Part shown: positions 8,205 to 16,980 of the stretch, in pieces
Layout of the letters: each line of letters starts with the position of its first letter
How positions within the stretch are numbered: position 1 is the stretch's first letter
NCBI RefSeq assembly: GCF_031432315.1
Contig: NZ_JAVKGO010000003.1
Coordinates: 62,001 to 126,000, forward strand
Origin: Serpentinicella sp031432315
GTDB lineage: Bacteria; Bacillota; Clostridia; Peptostreptococcales; Natronincolaceae
Length of the DNA: 64,000 bases
Direction of reading: 5' to 3'
Position numbers and translations under genes: made by a program
The notes under the pieces: model-generated
Database searches by the model: none
The model's input: only the letters and a program-made list of their open reading frames with translations
Told to the model about the DNA's origin: nothing

Positions 8205-8555
8205 TTGAAATTATTAATTGCAATTATTAATAATCCAGATCTAGTGGTAGATATTCTAGATGAATTTTATAAAGATAATATAAAAGGAGCAACAGTTATT
8301 GAAAGTACAGGTATGGCCCATATGATAGCGGATCACATACCATTTTTCTCCCGTTTTGCTGAGTTTGGGAAAGATCCTGGACATAACAAAACAATTTTTC
8401 TTACAGTACCCACAGAGGAGTACTTAAAAAAGGCAGTAGATGCTATAGAAAAAATCGTTGGAGATTTAAATAAACCGGAAACTGGTATTGTAATGACACT
8501 ACCAATTGATTTCTGCAAAGGATTGGTAAAAACAGAGGGAGATGAATCATTATAA
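8205..8555 (+). CDS. PII-like small regulatory protein linked to a cation antiporter
   Basis: A 116-residue protein with the beta-alpha-beta start and overall size of PII/CutA-like trimeric regulators (MKLLIAIINNPD, then VIESTGMAHM, then KTIFLTVPTEEYLKKAVDAIEKIVGDL). It lacks the classic GlnB uridylylation-site motif, so it belongs with non-canonical PII-like proteins that bind small nucleotides and control a neighbouring transporter. Its stop overlaps the antiporter ATG (TAATG), giving strict coupling and equal production. Start TTG 8205 has AAGGAGG nine bases upstream; an ATG at 8197 is out of frame and soon stops. Ligand unknown; the regulatory role is inferred from context. Confidence 0.65.
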   Translation: MKLLIAIINNPDLVVDILDEFYKDNIKGATVIESTGMAHMIADHIPFFSRFAEFGKDPGHNKTIFLTVPTEEYLKKAVDAIEKIVGDLNKPETGIVMTLPIDFCKGLVKTEGDESL

Positions 8556-9715
8556 TGAATATTTCTTTAGCAGTTGGAATTATTTTTTTAGCCGGTGCTG
8601 CTGGTGGAAAATTAGCCCGAGCAATAAAACTTCCTTCTGTAACAGGTAATTTATTAGCTGGGATACTTGTAGGACCATCTGTAATGGGTTTAGTCAGTAC
8701 AGAGGTAATGTATGAATTATCCCCAATCAATGAATTGGCACTAGGGCTTATTGCTTTGTCAATTGGTGCAGAGCTTCATTGGGGTACTATGCGGAAACTT
8801 GCCAAAGATGCAGCGAAGGTATTTATAATAGAAGCTTTATTTACTTTTGCTGCAGTGTTTGGGGCTTTATATCTGTTTGGCTTACCCTTTAGGTATGCAC
8901 TTGTATTTGGTGTGATTAGTATAGCCACTGCGCCAGGTGCTATAATAGCCTGTATAAGAGAAACACCAACTAAAGGAGATTTTTCAAAGGTTCTATTGTC
9001 TGTGGTAGCACTAGATAATTTATTTGCCATTACGGTTTTTGGCATAGTAATAAGTTTTATGCAAGCTGGAATTACTATGGGGGATGCAGGCAATACATCG
9101 GCTATAATAATGGCTTCAAAAGATCTTGGTGTATCTATATTACTAGGTATAGCTTCCGGCGTCTTTTTAGTGCTTACGTCCCACAAAGCTAAAAGCGATG
9201 CTCGGATTTTAGTATCAGTATTAGGTGCGATTTTGATAACAGTAGGATTATCAAATCACTGGGATACACCGGCATTGTTAGCTGCAATTACAGCAGGTGC
9301 ATTTTATACGAATATCTCCAAAAAACCACAACGTATAAGACGTTCACTTTTGAATGTGGAAGATCCTATATTACTAGTTTTTCTGACCTTAGCAGGAGCT
9401 AAATTGGATTTGTCAGTTCTGCCTGTGGTTGGTCAAATAGGTATTGTATATATTAGTGCGCGGTTTATAGCAAAGCTTGTGGGTAGTCGAGTAGGAACAA
9501 CACTTACACTTTTTCCATTAAGTTGGAAACGAAATCTAGGCAGAGCCTTAACGCCTCAGGCCGGTGTAGCCATTGGTCTAGGGATTATAGCGGAACAAAA
9601 ATCAATTTTTGAACCAGATACAATTATGCCCGTAATCCTTGCGGCTGTAGTAGTTTTTGAATTGATCGGCCCAATACTTGTACGAAAAGCCTTATGTGAT
9701 GCAGATGAGGCATAA
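8555..9715 (+). CDS. CPA-type cation:proton antiporter (Kef/NapA-like membrane domain)
   Basis: A 386-residue integral membrane protein with about 11-12 hydrophobic segments, resembling the membrane domain of sodium or potassium/proton exchangers. Typical features are SVTGNLLAGILVGP near the N-terminus, ATAPGA in the middle (about residue 127) and ALDN (about residue 149), where the Asp is the likely ion-binding residue. It has no C-terminal RCK/TrkA-N domain, so control may come from the co-translated PII-like protein just upstream. The ion carried (Na+ or K+) is not evident. A terminator follows at 9748. Confidence 0.8.
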   Translation: MNISLAVGIIFLAGAAGGKLARAIKLPSVTGNLLAGILVGPSVMGLVSTEVMYELSPINELALGLIALSIGAELHWGTMRKLAKDAAKVFIIEALFTFAAVFGALYLFGLPFRYALVFGVISIATAPGAIIACIRETPTKGDFSKVLLSVVALDNLFAITVFGIVISFMQAGITMGDAGNTSAIIMASKDLGVSILLGIASGVFLVLTSHKAKSDARILVSVLGAILITVGLSNHWDTPALLAAITAGAFYTNISKKPQRIRRSLLNVEDPILLVFLTLAGAKLDLSVLPVVGQIGIVYISARFIAKLVGSRVGTTLTLFPLSWKRNLGRALTPQAGVAIGLGIIAEQKSIFEPDTIMPVILAAVVVFELIGPILVRKALCDADEA

Positions 9716-9747
9716 AAATAATAGTAATAGAAAATATTTTCAAGACA

Positions 9748-9787
9748 AAAACAGAGAAGTACTTTTATAAGTATGCTCTGTTTTTTT
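9748..9787 (+). terminator. Intrinsic terminator after the antiporter gene
   Basis: AACAGAG(A)AGTACTT pairs with AAGTAT(G)CTCTGTT around TTAT, followed by TTTTT. Confidence 0.85.
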
Positions 9788-9921
9788 ATTTTCAAAAATA
9801 TTTTTTAATATTTAGCTTGTGTGTGACCTAAGTCACGGAAATAAATAGGTAAAGTTAGTAAAATAAAATTATTAAGAAAAGGAAAAATTGATTTTAATTA
9901 AAATATTTAGGAGGAAATTAA

Positions 9922-10263
9922 ATGAAAAAATTAATTAAAAATATTGACTTATCAAAACCTTATGAATTAGAGTCATTAGTAGACTATCAAGAAGGTAGAG
10001 TTGTGAGTAGGACATTAGCCCAAGGAAAACCACTTAGCTTAACTTTATTTGCTTTTGATAAAGGAGAAGAAATCAGCTCCCATACTGCCTCAGGAGATGC
10101 AATGGTAGTCATTCTGGATGGTACGGCAGAGATCACAATTGGAGAAGAGACGTTTGAACTGAAAAAAGGAGAAACAATTGTTATGCCAGCAGGGGTACCC
10201 CATGCATTATTAGCAAAAGAAAATTTTAAAATGCTATTAACCGTAGTTTTTAGTTTAGATTAA
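9922..10263 (+). CDS. Cupin-domain protein
   Basis: A 113-residue single-domain cupin. Two short cupin motifs are visible: the first around residues 47-66 (GEEISSHTASGDAMVVILDG) and the second around residues 84-96 (PAGVPHALLA), with candidate metal ligands His54 and His95 but no full HxH motif. Such proteins may bind a metal and a small ligand; no function can be assigned. AGGAGG precedes the ATG by seven bases. It is apparently monocistronic and shares a perfect hairpin terminator with the convergent hydrolase gene. Confidence 0.8.
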   Translation: MKKLIKNIDLSKPYELESLVDYQEGRVVSRTLAQGKPLSLTLFAFDKGEEISSHTASGDAMVVILDGTAEITIGEETFELKKGETIVMPAGVPHALLAKENFKMLLTVVFSLD

Positions 10264-10268
10264 CCAAA

Positions 10269-10294
10269 CAAGCACAGATATTAATCTGTGCTTG
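10269..10294. terminator. Shared hairpin between convergent genes
   Basis: CAAGCACAGAT (10269-10279) and ATCTGTGCTTG (10284-10294) form a perfect 11-bp stem around ATTA. It ends the cupin transcript and overlaps the stop codon of the convergent hydrolase. T tracts on both sides are interrupted. Confidence 0.7.
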
Positions 10295-11189
10295 TGTTAT
10301 TTATAAAAGATTTAATATTAAAAACCAATTCTTCCAAAGCATCTACAAGCGGAGAATGACCACAATTTTTAAAGACAACTAAATTAGCTAGATGCCCTAA
10401 AGCATCCTTAAGTTCTAAAGCTGCTTCTATAGGTATGACTAGATCCTCTTCACCATGAATAACTAGTGTAGGGATATTAATGTGATCCACTTCCCCTGTG
10501 CCCTTAACGACACCATTAGGTTCCTTTGATATATTAAAACGGTGTAAAGCATCGTAAACATCGTCGAGATTTCTTTGTGTGAGCATATCATCCAAGTATC
10601 TCTCAAATTGTTCTTTATTAGGTTGACTAAAATTATATACTAACCTACACCAAATATCTTTTAATTTAGTTCTATCTTTATGCTTATTTGCATCAATTAT
10701 CGATTTTATGACTGAATCATCAACAAGATCTTCTTCAGTTACTAAATATTCTTCGTTAATTCCCTTGTCCTTCTCATCCTTTTTATGTACAGGATAGCCT
10801 TTAATTCCAATAGATTCAATAAGAATCAGTTTTTTTGCATAATCGGGGTAATTTACAAGAAAGCTCATAGCTACTGCACCACCCATAGACCACCCTGCAA
10901 TAGTAAAGTCTTTTAAGTTAAGGGTAGATACAAAAGCATATAAATCATCAGCAAAGTCTTTTATAGCCCTAATAGGCGCATCATAGGTTGAAATACCAAA
11001 ACCTCTAAGATCCACAGCGATAACTGTATAATCATTCAAAAGAGATTCCATCAGAATATCCCAATGTTTAGAAGAGGCGTTGTTACCATGAATAAGAAGT
11101 AGGGTTTCCTGTCCGTTACCCGCCTCCCGATACCCTATAAGTTCACCGTTAGGAAGGGGGATTGCTTTTAGTTGAATGGGATCTAACAT
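10281..11189 (-). CDS. Alpha/beta hydrolase, candidate intracellular PHB depolymerase (PhaZ-like)
   Basis: A 302-residue soluble alpha/beta hydrolase with no signal peptide. It has the oxyanion HGN turn (IHGNN, about residue 34), the nucleophile elbow GWSMGG (Ser101), an acid residue in HGEEDLVIP, and the catalytic His in NCGHSPL (about residue 278). I recall that the intracellular poly-3-hydroxybutyrate depolymerase of Bacillus thuringiensis is a 300-residue hydrolase with a GWSMG box at Ser102, a close match in length and motif. With a PHA synthase locus about 6 kb away, that role is plausible but unproven; the family has many other esterases. AGGAGTG lies six bases before the ATG. A paralogue is at 39910-40920. 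Confidence 0.7.
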   Translation of the reverse strand: MLDPIQLKAIPLPNGELIGYREAGNGQETLLLIHGNNASSKHWDILMESLLNDYTVIAVDLRGFGISTYDAPIRAIKDFADDLYAFVSTLNLKDFTIAGWSMGGAVAMSFLVNYPDYAKKLILIESIGIKGYPVHKKDEKDKGINEEYLVTEEDLVDDSVIKSIIDANKHKDRTKLKDIWCRLVYNFSQPNKEQFERYLDDMLTQRNLDDVYDALHRFNISKEPNGVVKGTGEVDHINIPTLVIHGEEDLVIPIEAALELKDALGHLANLVVFKNCGHSPLVDALEELVFNIKSFINNTSTD

Positions 11190-11296
11190 TGCTCACACTC
11201 CTTTGCTATGTATTGAGATCGATCATTGGTATATACATATGGGATGAAAACAACTTTGATACCCAAAAAAATCCATATTATTTAACTTATAAAATG

Positions 11297-11330
11297 AAAA
11301 AACATAGCCTCTTAGGTAATATCCTAAGAG
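11297..11330 (-). terminator. Intrinsic terminator of gerKA-gerKC
   Basis: On the minus strand CTCTTAGG pairs with CCTAAGAG around ATATTA, followed shortly by GCTATGTTTTTT. It lies 9 bases beyond the gerKC stop. Confidence 0.75.
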
Positions 11331-11338
11331 ACTACGTA

Positions 11339-12454
11339 TTATCTAGAGCCTCTAACATAACCACCACCCCGAACGTTTACGCTTACTTCAGAAGTGAGCT
11401 GGGTAATTTTAATTGCATTTTCAACATCAGATCCAGGGTATTTTTGTTCTACAAGATGTTGAATATCAAAAAGATCTAATCCTTTCTCTTTATATCTTGC
11501 AAATAGGGTTTCAGTTTCTGATTTAATTTTCTCAGCAGCGCTATTTTCAATTTGCGCGATTACTTCACTGTTCCATTCCATACCTTGTTGCGCGTCTGCA
11601 ATGAACACTTCGTTATCGATTGTTTTCGTTAAATGGATAACCCCATTCTCATAATATAAATCTGTTTCTGTTTCACTCCTACGAATAACTAAAGTTAGAA
11701 TTTTATCTTCTTTTTCAGGATGTTCTATTTCTATAGATCCGGATTGAATTCGATCAATTAAATAATTACAAATCATCACCTCATCTGAAGGCATGAATTC
11801 AACCATAATATCATTTTCTAATATAGCAACCCCATCCACTCGTATAAAGTCTTCAAAGCTTGTATTCACTACGCGAAGGGCATTTATTTTACTTATACTT
11901 TTGCCCGCAGTTCTATCATTTAGAAAATCATTTAAACGATAATTAGGAAGCATAGAAGATAAGCGACGATCTTGGAATAATTCGTTTAAATAAATACCGA
12001 TAAATTCGTCTTGTCTTATATCTGTTGCAAAAAACTCCTCCGGGGTGCCCATAAAAACCGTAATGAAGGACCGTATCAGCGTTTCTTGATTTCTTTTAAT
12101 TAAATCTAAAATATCACCTAATCCATGTTGTGCTGCTCTTTCAGTTAAAACATATACTTTGCACTGGGTATAGTCAATGTTATATCTAGATGCCTCGTTC
12201 AGTCTACGTAGGGTTGTGAAAAGTGAGTCTCCCCTGTCACTATAGATCAGTCGCTGTCCTTCTTCCGCATTCTCTAAATTACTTCTATAGGAATGATAAG
12301 CTTCAGCATAAACGACAATCTCTTGATCTTCATTAACGTCAACAACTAAAGATGTAACAAAAATTGTTGTATTAGTATCATTGTAGCTAAAACAGGCTGT
12401 TAAAGTACAGGAGATGAGTAAAAATATTATAAACATCTTAGTTTTTAGCATCAC
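11339..12454 (-). CDS. gerKC: Germinant receptor C subunit, Ger(x)C lipoprotein
   Basis: A 371-residue lipoprotein subunit of an endospore germinant receptor. It has a signal sequence with lipobox LTAC (Cys about residue 21), so it should be lipidated and face outward on the inner spore membrane, followed by a Ger(x)C-like body with the family pattern VNTSFEDFIRVDGVAILEN and a C-terminal region with FARYKEKGLDLF. Its ATG overlaps the gerKA stop by 4 bases (ATGA), so A and C are one operon. The third subunit gene, gerKB, is divergent upstream. The assignment follows order and similarity to GerK-type receptors; the germinant is unknown. Confidence 0.88.
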   Translation of the reverse strand: MMLKTKMFIIFLLISCTLTACFSYNDTNTTIFVTSLVVDVNEDQEIVVYAEAYHSYRSNLENAEEGQRLIYSDRGDSLFTTLRRLNEASRYNIDYTQCKVYVLTERAAQHGLGDILDLIKRNQETLIRSFITVFMGTPEEFFATDIRQDEFIGIYLNELFQDRRLSSMLPNYRLNDFLNDRTAGKSISKINALRVVNTSFEDFIRVDGVAILENDIMVEFMPSDEVMICNYLIDRIQSGSIEIEHPEKEDKILTLVIRRSETETDLYYENGVIHLTKTIDNEVFIADAQQGMEWNSEVIAQIENSAAEKIKSETETLFARYKEKGLDLFDIQHLVEQKYPGSDVENAIKITQLTSEVSVNVRGGGYVRGSR

Positions 12455-13881
12455 TGATCATCTCCCTGTAAAATTGTGTTGGATATATCCTTTAGATTTT
12501 GACGATAGAATATATCTCTAAATTTAAAGCTTCGCAAAGTTCCTAAAGGGAATAAGAAAGGGTATCCACAACTAGTTAATCCCGCAATATGGGTTACAAA
12601 AAGCGTAAAAGCGATATAGTACCCTGGAAGTCCGATGAAACCTGTAAACACTAAGATGATAGCAGTCCAAGCAACTAGAGCGTTAAAGAGGCTAGGAACT
12701 AAAAAAGTACAAATAGAAGATAACGCCACGACTAAAACTGTAATTTCGGAAGTAAGTCCCGCGCCAATGGCAGCATCTCCTAAAATCAGGGCGCCAAAAA
12801 TACTAATTGCTTGTCCTATAGGCGAGGGTAATCGAATTCCTGATTCCCGTAAAATAAGGAAAAAGAAATACATAACAAAAATTTCTACAATTGTATTATA
12901 TGGTACACCGGCCCTTAAAACTGCTACTCGAAACAATAACATAGTAGGTACCAATTTAAAATGATAGGTGGTTAGGGCTAAATATAAACCAGGTAGCAAA
13001 AGGGCTATGGCAAATGCTAACCATCTTAGGATTCTATCAAAACTTCCAATTAATTTATTGTTATAATAATCATCCGCTGTAGTAAAGTGGTCAATAAAAA
13101 AGTAAGGTGCGATTAGAAAAAAAGGAGACCCATTAACAGAAATGCATACTCTACCCTCTGTTAAATTAGAAGCAATGGTATCCGGTCTTTCTGTATGTCC
13201 GATTGTATTAACAAAAGTATTACGAGACCGTAGTGTTTCTTCAATATTGTTTAAGCCTATTATAAATTCTTTTTCGTCCATTGATTCAATTTTCGACCTA
13301 ATATAAGAGACAAGCTCTTCCGGGGCGTGGTCTTCAATGTACATTAAAGCCACGTCGGACTTTGAAAAGTTGCCGAGACGAAATTCTTCAACTTTAAGGC
13401 TCGGGTTCTTAATTCTTCTTCTCACTAAAGATAAATTTACATTTAAATCTTCTGTAAAACTTTCCTTTGGCCCTTGTATAGATACATCAGATACTGGTTG
13501 TTCAACAGCACGTTGTTCTATTCCCCTAGCTTCACAATAGCAAATTCCCTCACAAAAACTGAAAAGTAATAGAACATTTCCTGATAATATGTTCAATAAA
13601 GCTTCGTCTATATTGGGAACCATATTGACTGTATTAACAGATAAAACTTCTGTATTAATTTGTTCTATTGTAATGGGAAGGGGATTCACAGTCATAAGGG
13701 GTTTGATAATATTTTCGCTTATAAAGTGATTATCAACCATATTATCAATAAAAATAGCGCAAATACGACCATTCTTAGTGTCAATCTCCCGATAATTAAT
13801 ATCAAAAGTATTTTTTAACTGCTCTTTAATTGTATTTAAATTATTCGTATATTTTTTCTCAAAAATAGATTTTTTGCTCAT
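12451..13881 (-). CDS. gerKA: Germinant receptor A subunit, GerA family
   Basis: A 476-residue GerA/SpoVAF-family protein: a soluble N-terminal domain (residues 1-270) with the family pattern FRLGNFSKSDVALMYIEDHA and GRVCISVNGSPFFLIAPYFF, then about five membrane helices and a short cytoplasmic tail. It forms the germinant channel/receptor core. It is translationally coupled to gerKC. The 98-base divergent region to gerKB holds, on this strand, GCATA - 18 bases - CACAATA, resembling a sporulation sigma-G promoter but imperfectly and very close to the start codon, so I give it little weight. The upstream GGTGAT is a weak ribosome site. Confidence 0.9.
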   Translation of the reverse strand: MSKKSIFEKKYTNNLNTIKEQLKNTFDINYREIDTKNGRICAIFIDNMVDNHFISENIIKPLMTVNPLPITIEQINTEVLSVNTVNMVPNIDEALLNILSGNVLLLFSFCEGICYCEARGIEQRAVEQPVSDVSIQGPKESFTEDLNVNLSLVRRRIKNPSLKVEEFRLGNFSKSDVALMYIEDHAPEELVSYIRSKIESMDEKEFIIGLNNIEETLRSRNTFVNTIGHTERPDTIASNLTEGRVCISVNGSPFFLIAPYFFIDHFTTADDYYNNKLIGSFDRILRWLAFAIALLLPGLYLALTTYHFKLVPTMLLFRVAVLRAGVPYNTIVEIFVMYFFFLILRESGIRLPSPIGQAISIFGALILGDAAIGAGLTSEITVLVVALSSICTFLVPSLFNALVAWTAIILVFTGFIGLPGYYIAFTLFVTHIAGLTSCGYPFLFPLGTLRSFKFRDIFYRQNLKDISNTILQGDDQ

Positions 13882-13979
13882 TTTTTATCACCAAGCTTAT
13901 TGTGCAACAGAGGAGGGAATAATATGCATTTAGTTGGTTAATAATGCAAATAATTATCAAATTGAAAAGGGGTAACGCT

Positions 13980-15065
13980 ATGGACCGGTTTAATACAAAA
14001 CACTTTGCATTTTTAATTGCCGCAACAACAATCGTATCATTAAAAACTTATCCAGATATTTATATCAGTAATGGAAGACGAGACACTTGGGTTGCTATGA
14101 TCATTGCTTCATTCCTAATTTTTGCTTTTACTTTTTTCGCAATAAAAGTATTTCAGAAGGGTAAGGAGTTTAATTTTGCGCAAGTTTATAAAGAAGCTTA
14201 CGGAGAGAAATTAGGGAAGTTTTTTATAGGGTTATTTATAATAACACTATTACTGACCCTAATAGAAAGTGCCAGCGTACAGTCAAATGCAATGCATATG
14301 AATATGCTAGTAGAAACACCACCATGGTTTTTTCTTATATTTTTTATTTTCCCTGCAATATATACAATAAAAAAAGATATAGTAGCAATTGTAAGTGTGA
14401 CCCTAATTGGGATTACGTTAATAACCATAGCAGGTATAAACTTAGGTATTTTAACCACAGGATACAAGGATTACAATCTATTATTTCCAGTATTTGAAGA
14501 TGGCGTTACTTTGGGGTTTCTATTAGCAATTTTAAAAATTCTAGGGTTATACGGATCCATAGTCATTGTTTTTCCATACTTAACTGAAATAAAAGATAAA
14601 GGTAAACTATTAAGAGACACTTTAATCGGTTTACTTTTTGTCATTCAAATGCAAATAGTATCGGCTACCGGTACTTTGTCCACCTTCGATGTTAGTAGGA
14701 CCTATGAAATGGCATACCCTAAGCTTTTACAAACACAACTTGTCAGCTATGCTAGGTTTGTAGAATTTGGAGAGTTATTCGTAATGCTACAAATGGTGGG
14801 TGGGTGGTATCTAAAGTATGTTATCACTTTTTATGCCTTACTAAAGCTTTGGAATGCATTGGGGATGAAAGATAAGTACCTAATTTATATTGTAACCCTT
14901 ATTGTTTTTGGTTTTTCTTTTATTATATCCATGGATATAAACGTTTTATTTATATTTTTGAATTATTATGCTTATATTAGTTTTATGAACTTTTTTGTGA
15001 TTCCTTTAGTAGGATTTATTTTATATGCTTTAAAAATAAAAAGAAAAACCAGTTCTAGCTACTAG
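13980..15065 (+). CDS. gerKB: Germinant receptor B subunit, GerAB-type permease
   Basis: A 361-residue protein of the GerAB/endospore germination permease family (APC superfamily), with about ten membrane helices. It is thought to bind the germinant in the receptor complex. ATG 13980 is chosen because AAAAGGGG lies seven bases upstream; an in-frame ATG at 13944 lacks a ribosome site and adds a 12-residue basic extension. It is transcribed divergently from gerKA-gerKC. I recall this arrangement from the gerK locus of Clostridium perfringens, in contrast to tricistronic ger operons of bacilli. The C-terminal tail is short and basic. Confidence 0.88.
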   Translation: MDRFNTKHFAFLIAATTIVSLKTYPDIYISNGRRDTWVAMIIASFLIFAFTFFAIKVFQKGKEFNFAQVYKEAYGEKLGKFFIGLFIITLLLTLIESASVQSNAMHMNMLVETPPWFFLIFFIFPAIYTIKKDIVAIVSVTLIGITLITIAGINLGILTTGYKDYNLLFPVFEDGVTLGFLLAILKILGLYGSIVIVFPYLTEIKDKGKLLRDTLIGLLFVIQMQIVSATGTLSTFDVSRTYEMAYPKLLQTQLVSYARFVEFGELFVMLQMVGGWYLKYVITFYALLKLWNALGMKDKYLIYIVTLIVFGFSFIISMDINVLFIFLNYYAYISFMNFFVIPLVGFILYALKIKRKTSSSY

Positions 15066-15117
15066 AACGTTCTGATTTAGTTGTCTATAAGTGGGTACGA
15101 TATTAATATTACTTAAA

Positions 15118-15333
15118 GGATATTGCATAATTCCAATATATAAATTTTTGTAACGTAAATATATAAAATAACAACAAAGTCACTTTTGCTGTGTTTAAAA
15201 TGTGGATGGATATGGCATCTCATTTGCTGAATTATATCATTTAATTTACAACAGAAAAGAAGTTAACTAATTTGAAACAGAAAAAGAAGTACTTTTTATA
15301 TTTACTCCGCTAAATCCTATTATGCAATTTCCT
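15118..15333. repeat. Long copy of the AGGAAATTGCAT intergenic repeat, with terminal inverted repeats
   Basis: Starts AGGATATTGCATAATT (15118) and ends ATTATGCAATTTCCT (15333), an inverted repeat with 14 of 15 bases matching. The interior aligns with the 186-bp element at 59035-59220, for example CATTTGCTGAATTATATCAT here against CATTTGTTGACTTGTATCAT there, and AAGTTAAC against AAGTCGAC. At 216 bp with no ORF it looks like a miniature inverted-repeat element. It fills nearly all of the gap between gerKB and the next gene; its right end lies just before the ribosome binding site of that gene. Confidence 0.7.
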
Positions 15334-15358
15334 CATATAAAAAAGGAGGTACATAACA

Positions 15359-16075
15359 ATGAAAAGAACAGCAATAATTATGATAGCTGCAATATTTTTA
15401 ATACTGGGTGCTATTTTGGCTTTTACTAGGACGGGAATCGAAGAAATGCCCCAAGATGACATAATTGATGAAATTAATAATGAAGATGATGGTGACCAAG
15501 AAAGAATGGAAGATACTGAGGAGCAAGCCATAGAAGAAGGAGCGTCCATTGAACAAAGTAGCGTACTTGAACCCTATTTTTTAACAGAGCAAGGAGTAAG
15601 ACTTAATTTTTCAGGAGAAGAAGGGTATGCTCATGCTGATCGGATTATGTGGGTAGCCCATAGAACGGATAATTTAATACAACAGATGGAGGAAACTGCG
15701 GCCACAACAGTAGCAAAGATATACCAGTTAAGAGAAAATGAGATTGCTTTAATAGTTTCGGAAGAAGAGGTTTATGATGACAGAGATTTAACAACAGATC
15801 TTGTAGAGATTGGTGAAGAGAGAATAATACTAAGAGAGCCCTTAGAGGTTGGTAATCAGTGGCAAGATGAGCGAATGACCTATGAGATAGAGGCAATTGA
15901 TAAAGAAATTACAGTGCCATACGGGACATTTAATACGATAAGAGTACGGGAAATTAGCAGAGATGAAGAAAGTGAAAATATTGTTTATTATGCTTCAGAA
16001 CTAGGAATGATAAGAAGTGTATTTAAAAGCGATGCATTTGAAGTCGTTATAGAACTAGAGTCGGTACAGGAGTAG
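15359..16075 (+). CDS. Hypothetical membrane-anchored extracellular protein
   Basis: A 238-residue protein I do not recognise. It has a short N-terminal hydrophobic segment (residues 4-23) that could be a signal peptide or anchor without a lipobox, then a very acidic linker (residues 30-65, rich in Asp/Glu), then a beta-rich domain ending with VPYGTFNTIRVRE and YYASELGMIRSVF. The latter pattern (property value set by a conserved VPxGxF turn, then a YYxxxxGxI strand) occurs in several secreted Firmicutes proteins of unknown function. AAAAGGAGG precedes the ATG. It stands alone downstream of a repeat element, with no clear partner. Confidence 0.65.
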   Translation: MKRTAIIMIAAIFLILGAILAFTRTGIEEMPQDDIIDEINNEDDGDQERMEDTEEQAIEEGASIEQSSVLEPYFLTEQGVRLNFSGEEGYAHADRIMWVAHRTDNLIQQMEETAATTVAKIYQLRENEIALIVSEEEVYDDRDLTTDLVEIGEERIILREPLEVGNQWQDERMTYEIEAIDKEITVPYGTFNTIRVREISRDEESENIVYYASELGMIRSVFKSDAFEVVIELESVQE

Positions 16076-16311
16076 CAAAATATATCCTCTAAATTAAAAA
16101 AAGTTAGTATTCTCATTGATGACAATGTCCTATATATAAAAGTAAAAATGCTGTCGAAATATATTGTAAAAATTGTTGTTTTATAGTGGAATTTGATGAA
16201 CGAAAATACAGTCAAACCCATTGAATTTTTAATGATTTTTATATATACTCATAAAGTATCATTTAATAATAAAAGTTGTTTTACAAGTCTACAAAGGAAA
16301 CGGATAATTTA

Positions 16312-16340
16312 TTTACAATATGTGTGGGAATGCTTATAAT
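16312..16340 (+). promoter_or_regulatory. Sigma-A-type promoter of the guanylate kinase-like gene
   Basis: TTTACA (16312-16317) and TATAAT (16335-16340) with a 17-base spacer, 40 bases before the ATG. The rest of the 305-base gap 16076-16380 is A+T-rich and shows nothing else I can name. Confidence 0.65.
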
Positions 16341-16380
16341 AGAAGAAATAGCTAACAGTCAAAAATAAGGAGCGATAAGT

Positions 16381-16980
16381 ATGAGCACAATTGTGAATTT
16401 TAATGAATCCAAAAAAAGCAAAGGAAAAGGAAAGATTTTTGTAGTGGCTGGTTCTGCAGGATCAGGTAAAAATACATTAATTAAAAGAATACTTGACATG
16501 AATTTAGGAATTACTTTTATTCCTTCATTCACTACTAGAAAAATGCGTCAAGGTGAAAGTAGCGGTAACCCATATATTTTTGTAGGCAAAGAGACTTTTG
16601 AAGGAATGATAGACAAAAATGAATTTTTAGAATATGAAAAAGTTCATGGATTAGATTACTATGGTACACATCTTGCTACATATAAGTATGCCATTGATAA
16701 TGGATACCATATAATATCGGATCTAGATGTCAAAGGTGCTACAAAGGTCAAGTCGATATTTAAAGAAGACGCGGTGCTACTGTTTATAAAAGTACCTAAT
16801 TCAGAAACATTAAAGGCTAGGCTAATCCAAAGAGGAGAGAACTCAGAGGAAATTGAAAATCGTCTTAAAAGAGTAGAGTTTGAAGAGGCCAAGATACATC
16901 TTTTTGACCATATTATTCTAAATGATGATCTTGAAAAAGCAGTAGAGGAATTTAAGGCAGCTATAGAACAGTATGCATAA
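16381..16980 (+). CDS. Guanylate kinase-family protein (orphan paralogue)
   Basis: A 199-residue nucleoside monophosphate kinase of the guanylate kinase family, which phosphorylates GMP with ATP. It has a P-loop (AGSAGSGKNT, about residue 22), the GMP-binding block PSFTTRKMRQGES, EYEKVHGLDYYGT, DLDVKGA and a lid region RLIQRGENSEEIENR. The N-terminal 17 residues are a basic extension absent from housekeeping Gmk. The location is unusual: housekeeping gmk normally sits beside rpoZ, coaBC or priA, none of which is here. It could be the second guanylate kinase of the cell or a relative with altered substrate use. AAGGAG lies eight bases before the ATG. Confidence 0.8.
   Translation: MSTIVNFNESKKSKGKGKIFVVAGSAGSGKNTLIKRILDMNLGITFIPSFTTRKMRQGESSGNPYIFVGKETFEGMIDKNEFLEYEKVHGLDYYGTHLATYKYAIDNGYHIISDLDVKGATKVKSIFKEDAVLLFIKVPNSETLKARLIQRGENSEEIENRLKRVEFEEAKIHLFDHIILNDDLEKAVEEFKAAIEQYA

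Noticed and set aside
11162..11479. A + strand ORF overlapping the hydrolase start and the gerKC end
   Set aside because: It runs through the gerKC terminator, lacks a ribosome site and is antisense to two real genes.
13898..13932. Sigma-G-like promoter for gerKA-gerKC (GCATA - 18 - CACAATA)
   Set aside because: The -10 departs from consensus and would leave a leader of only about ten bases.
15359..16075. Lipoprotein assignment for the hypothetical protein
   Set aside because: The hydrophobic N-terminus has no Cys after it, so no lipobox exists.
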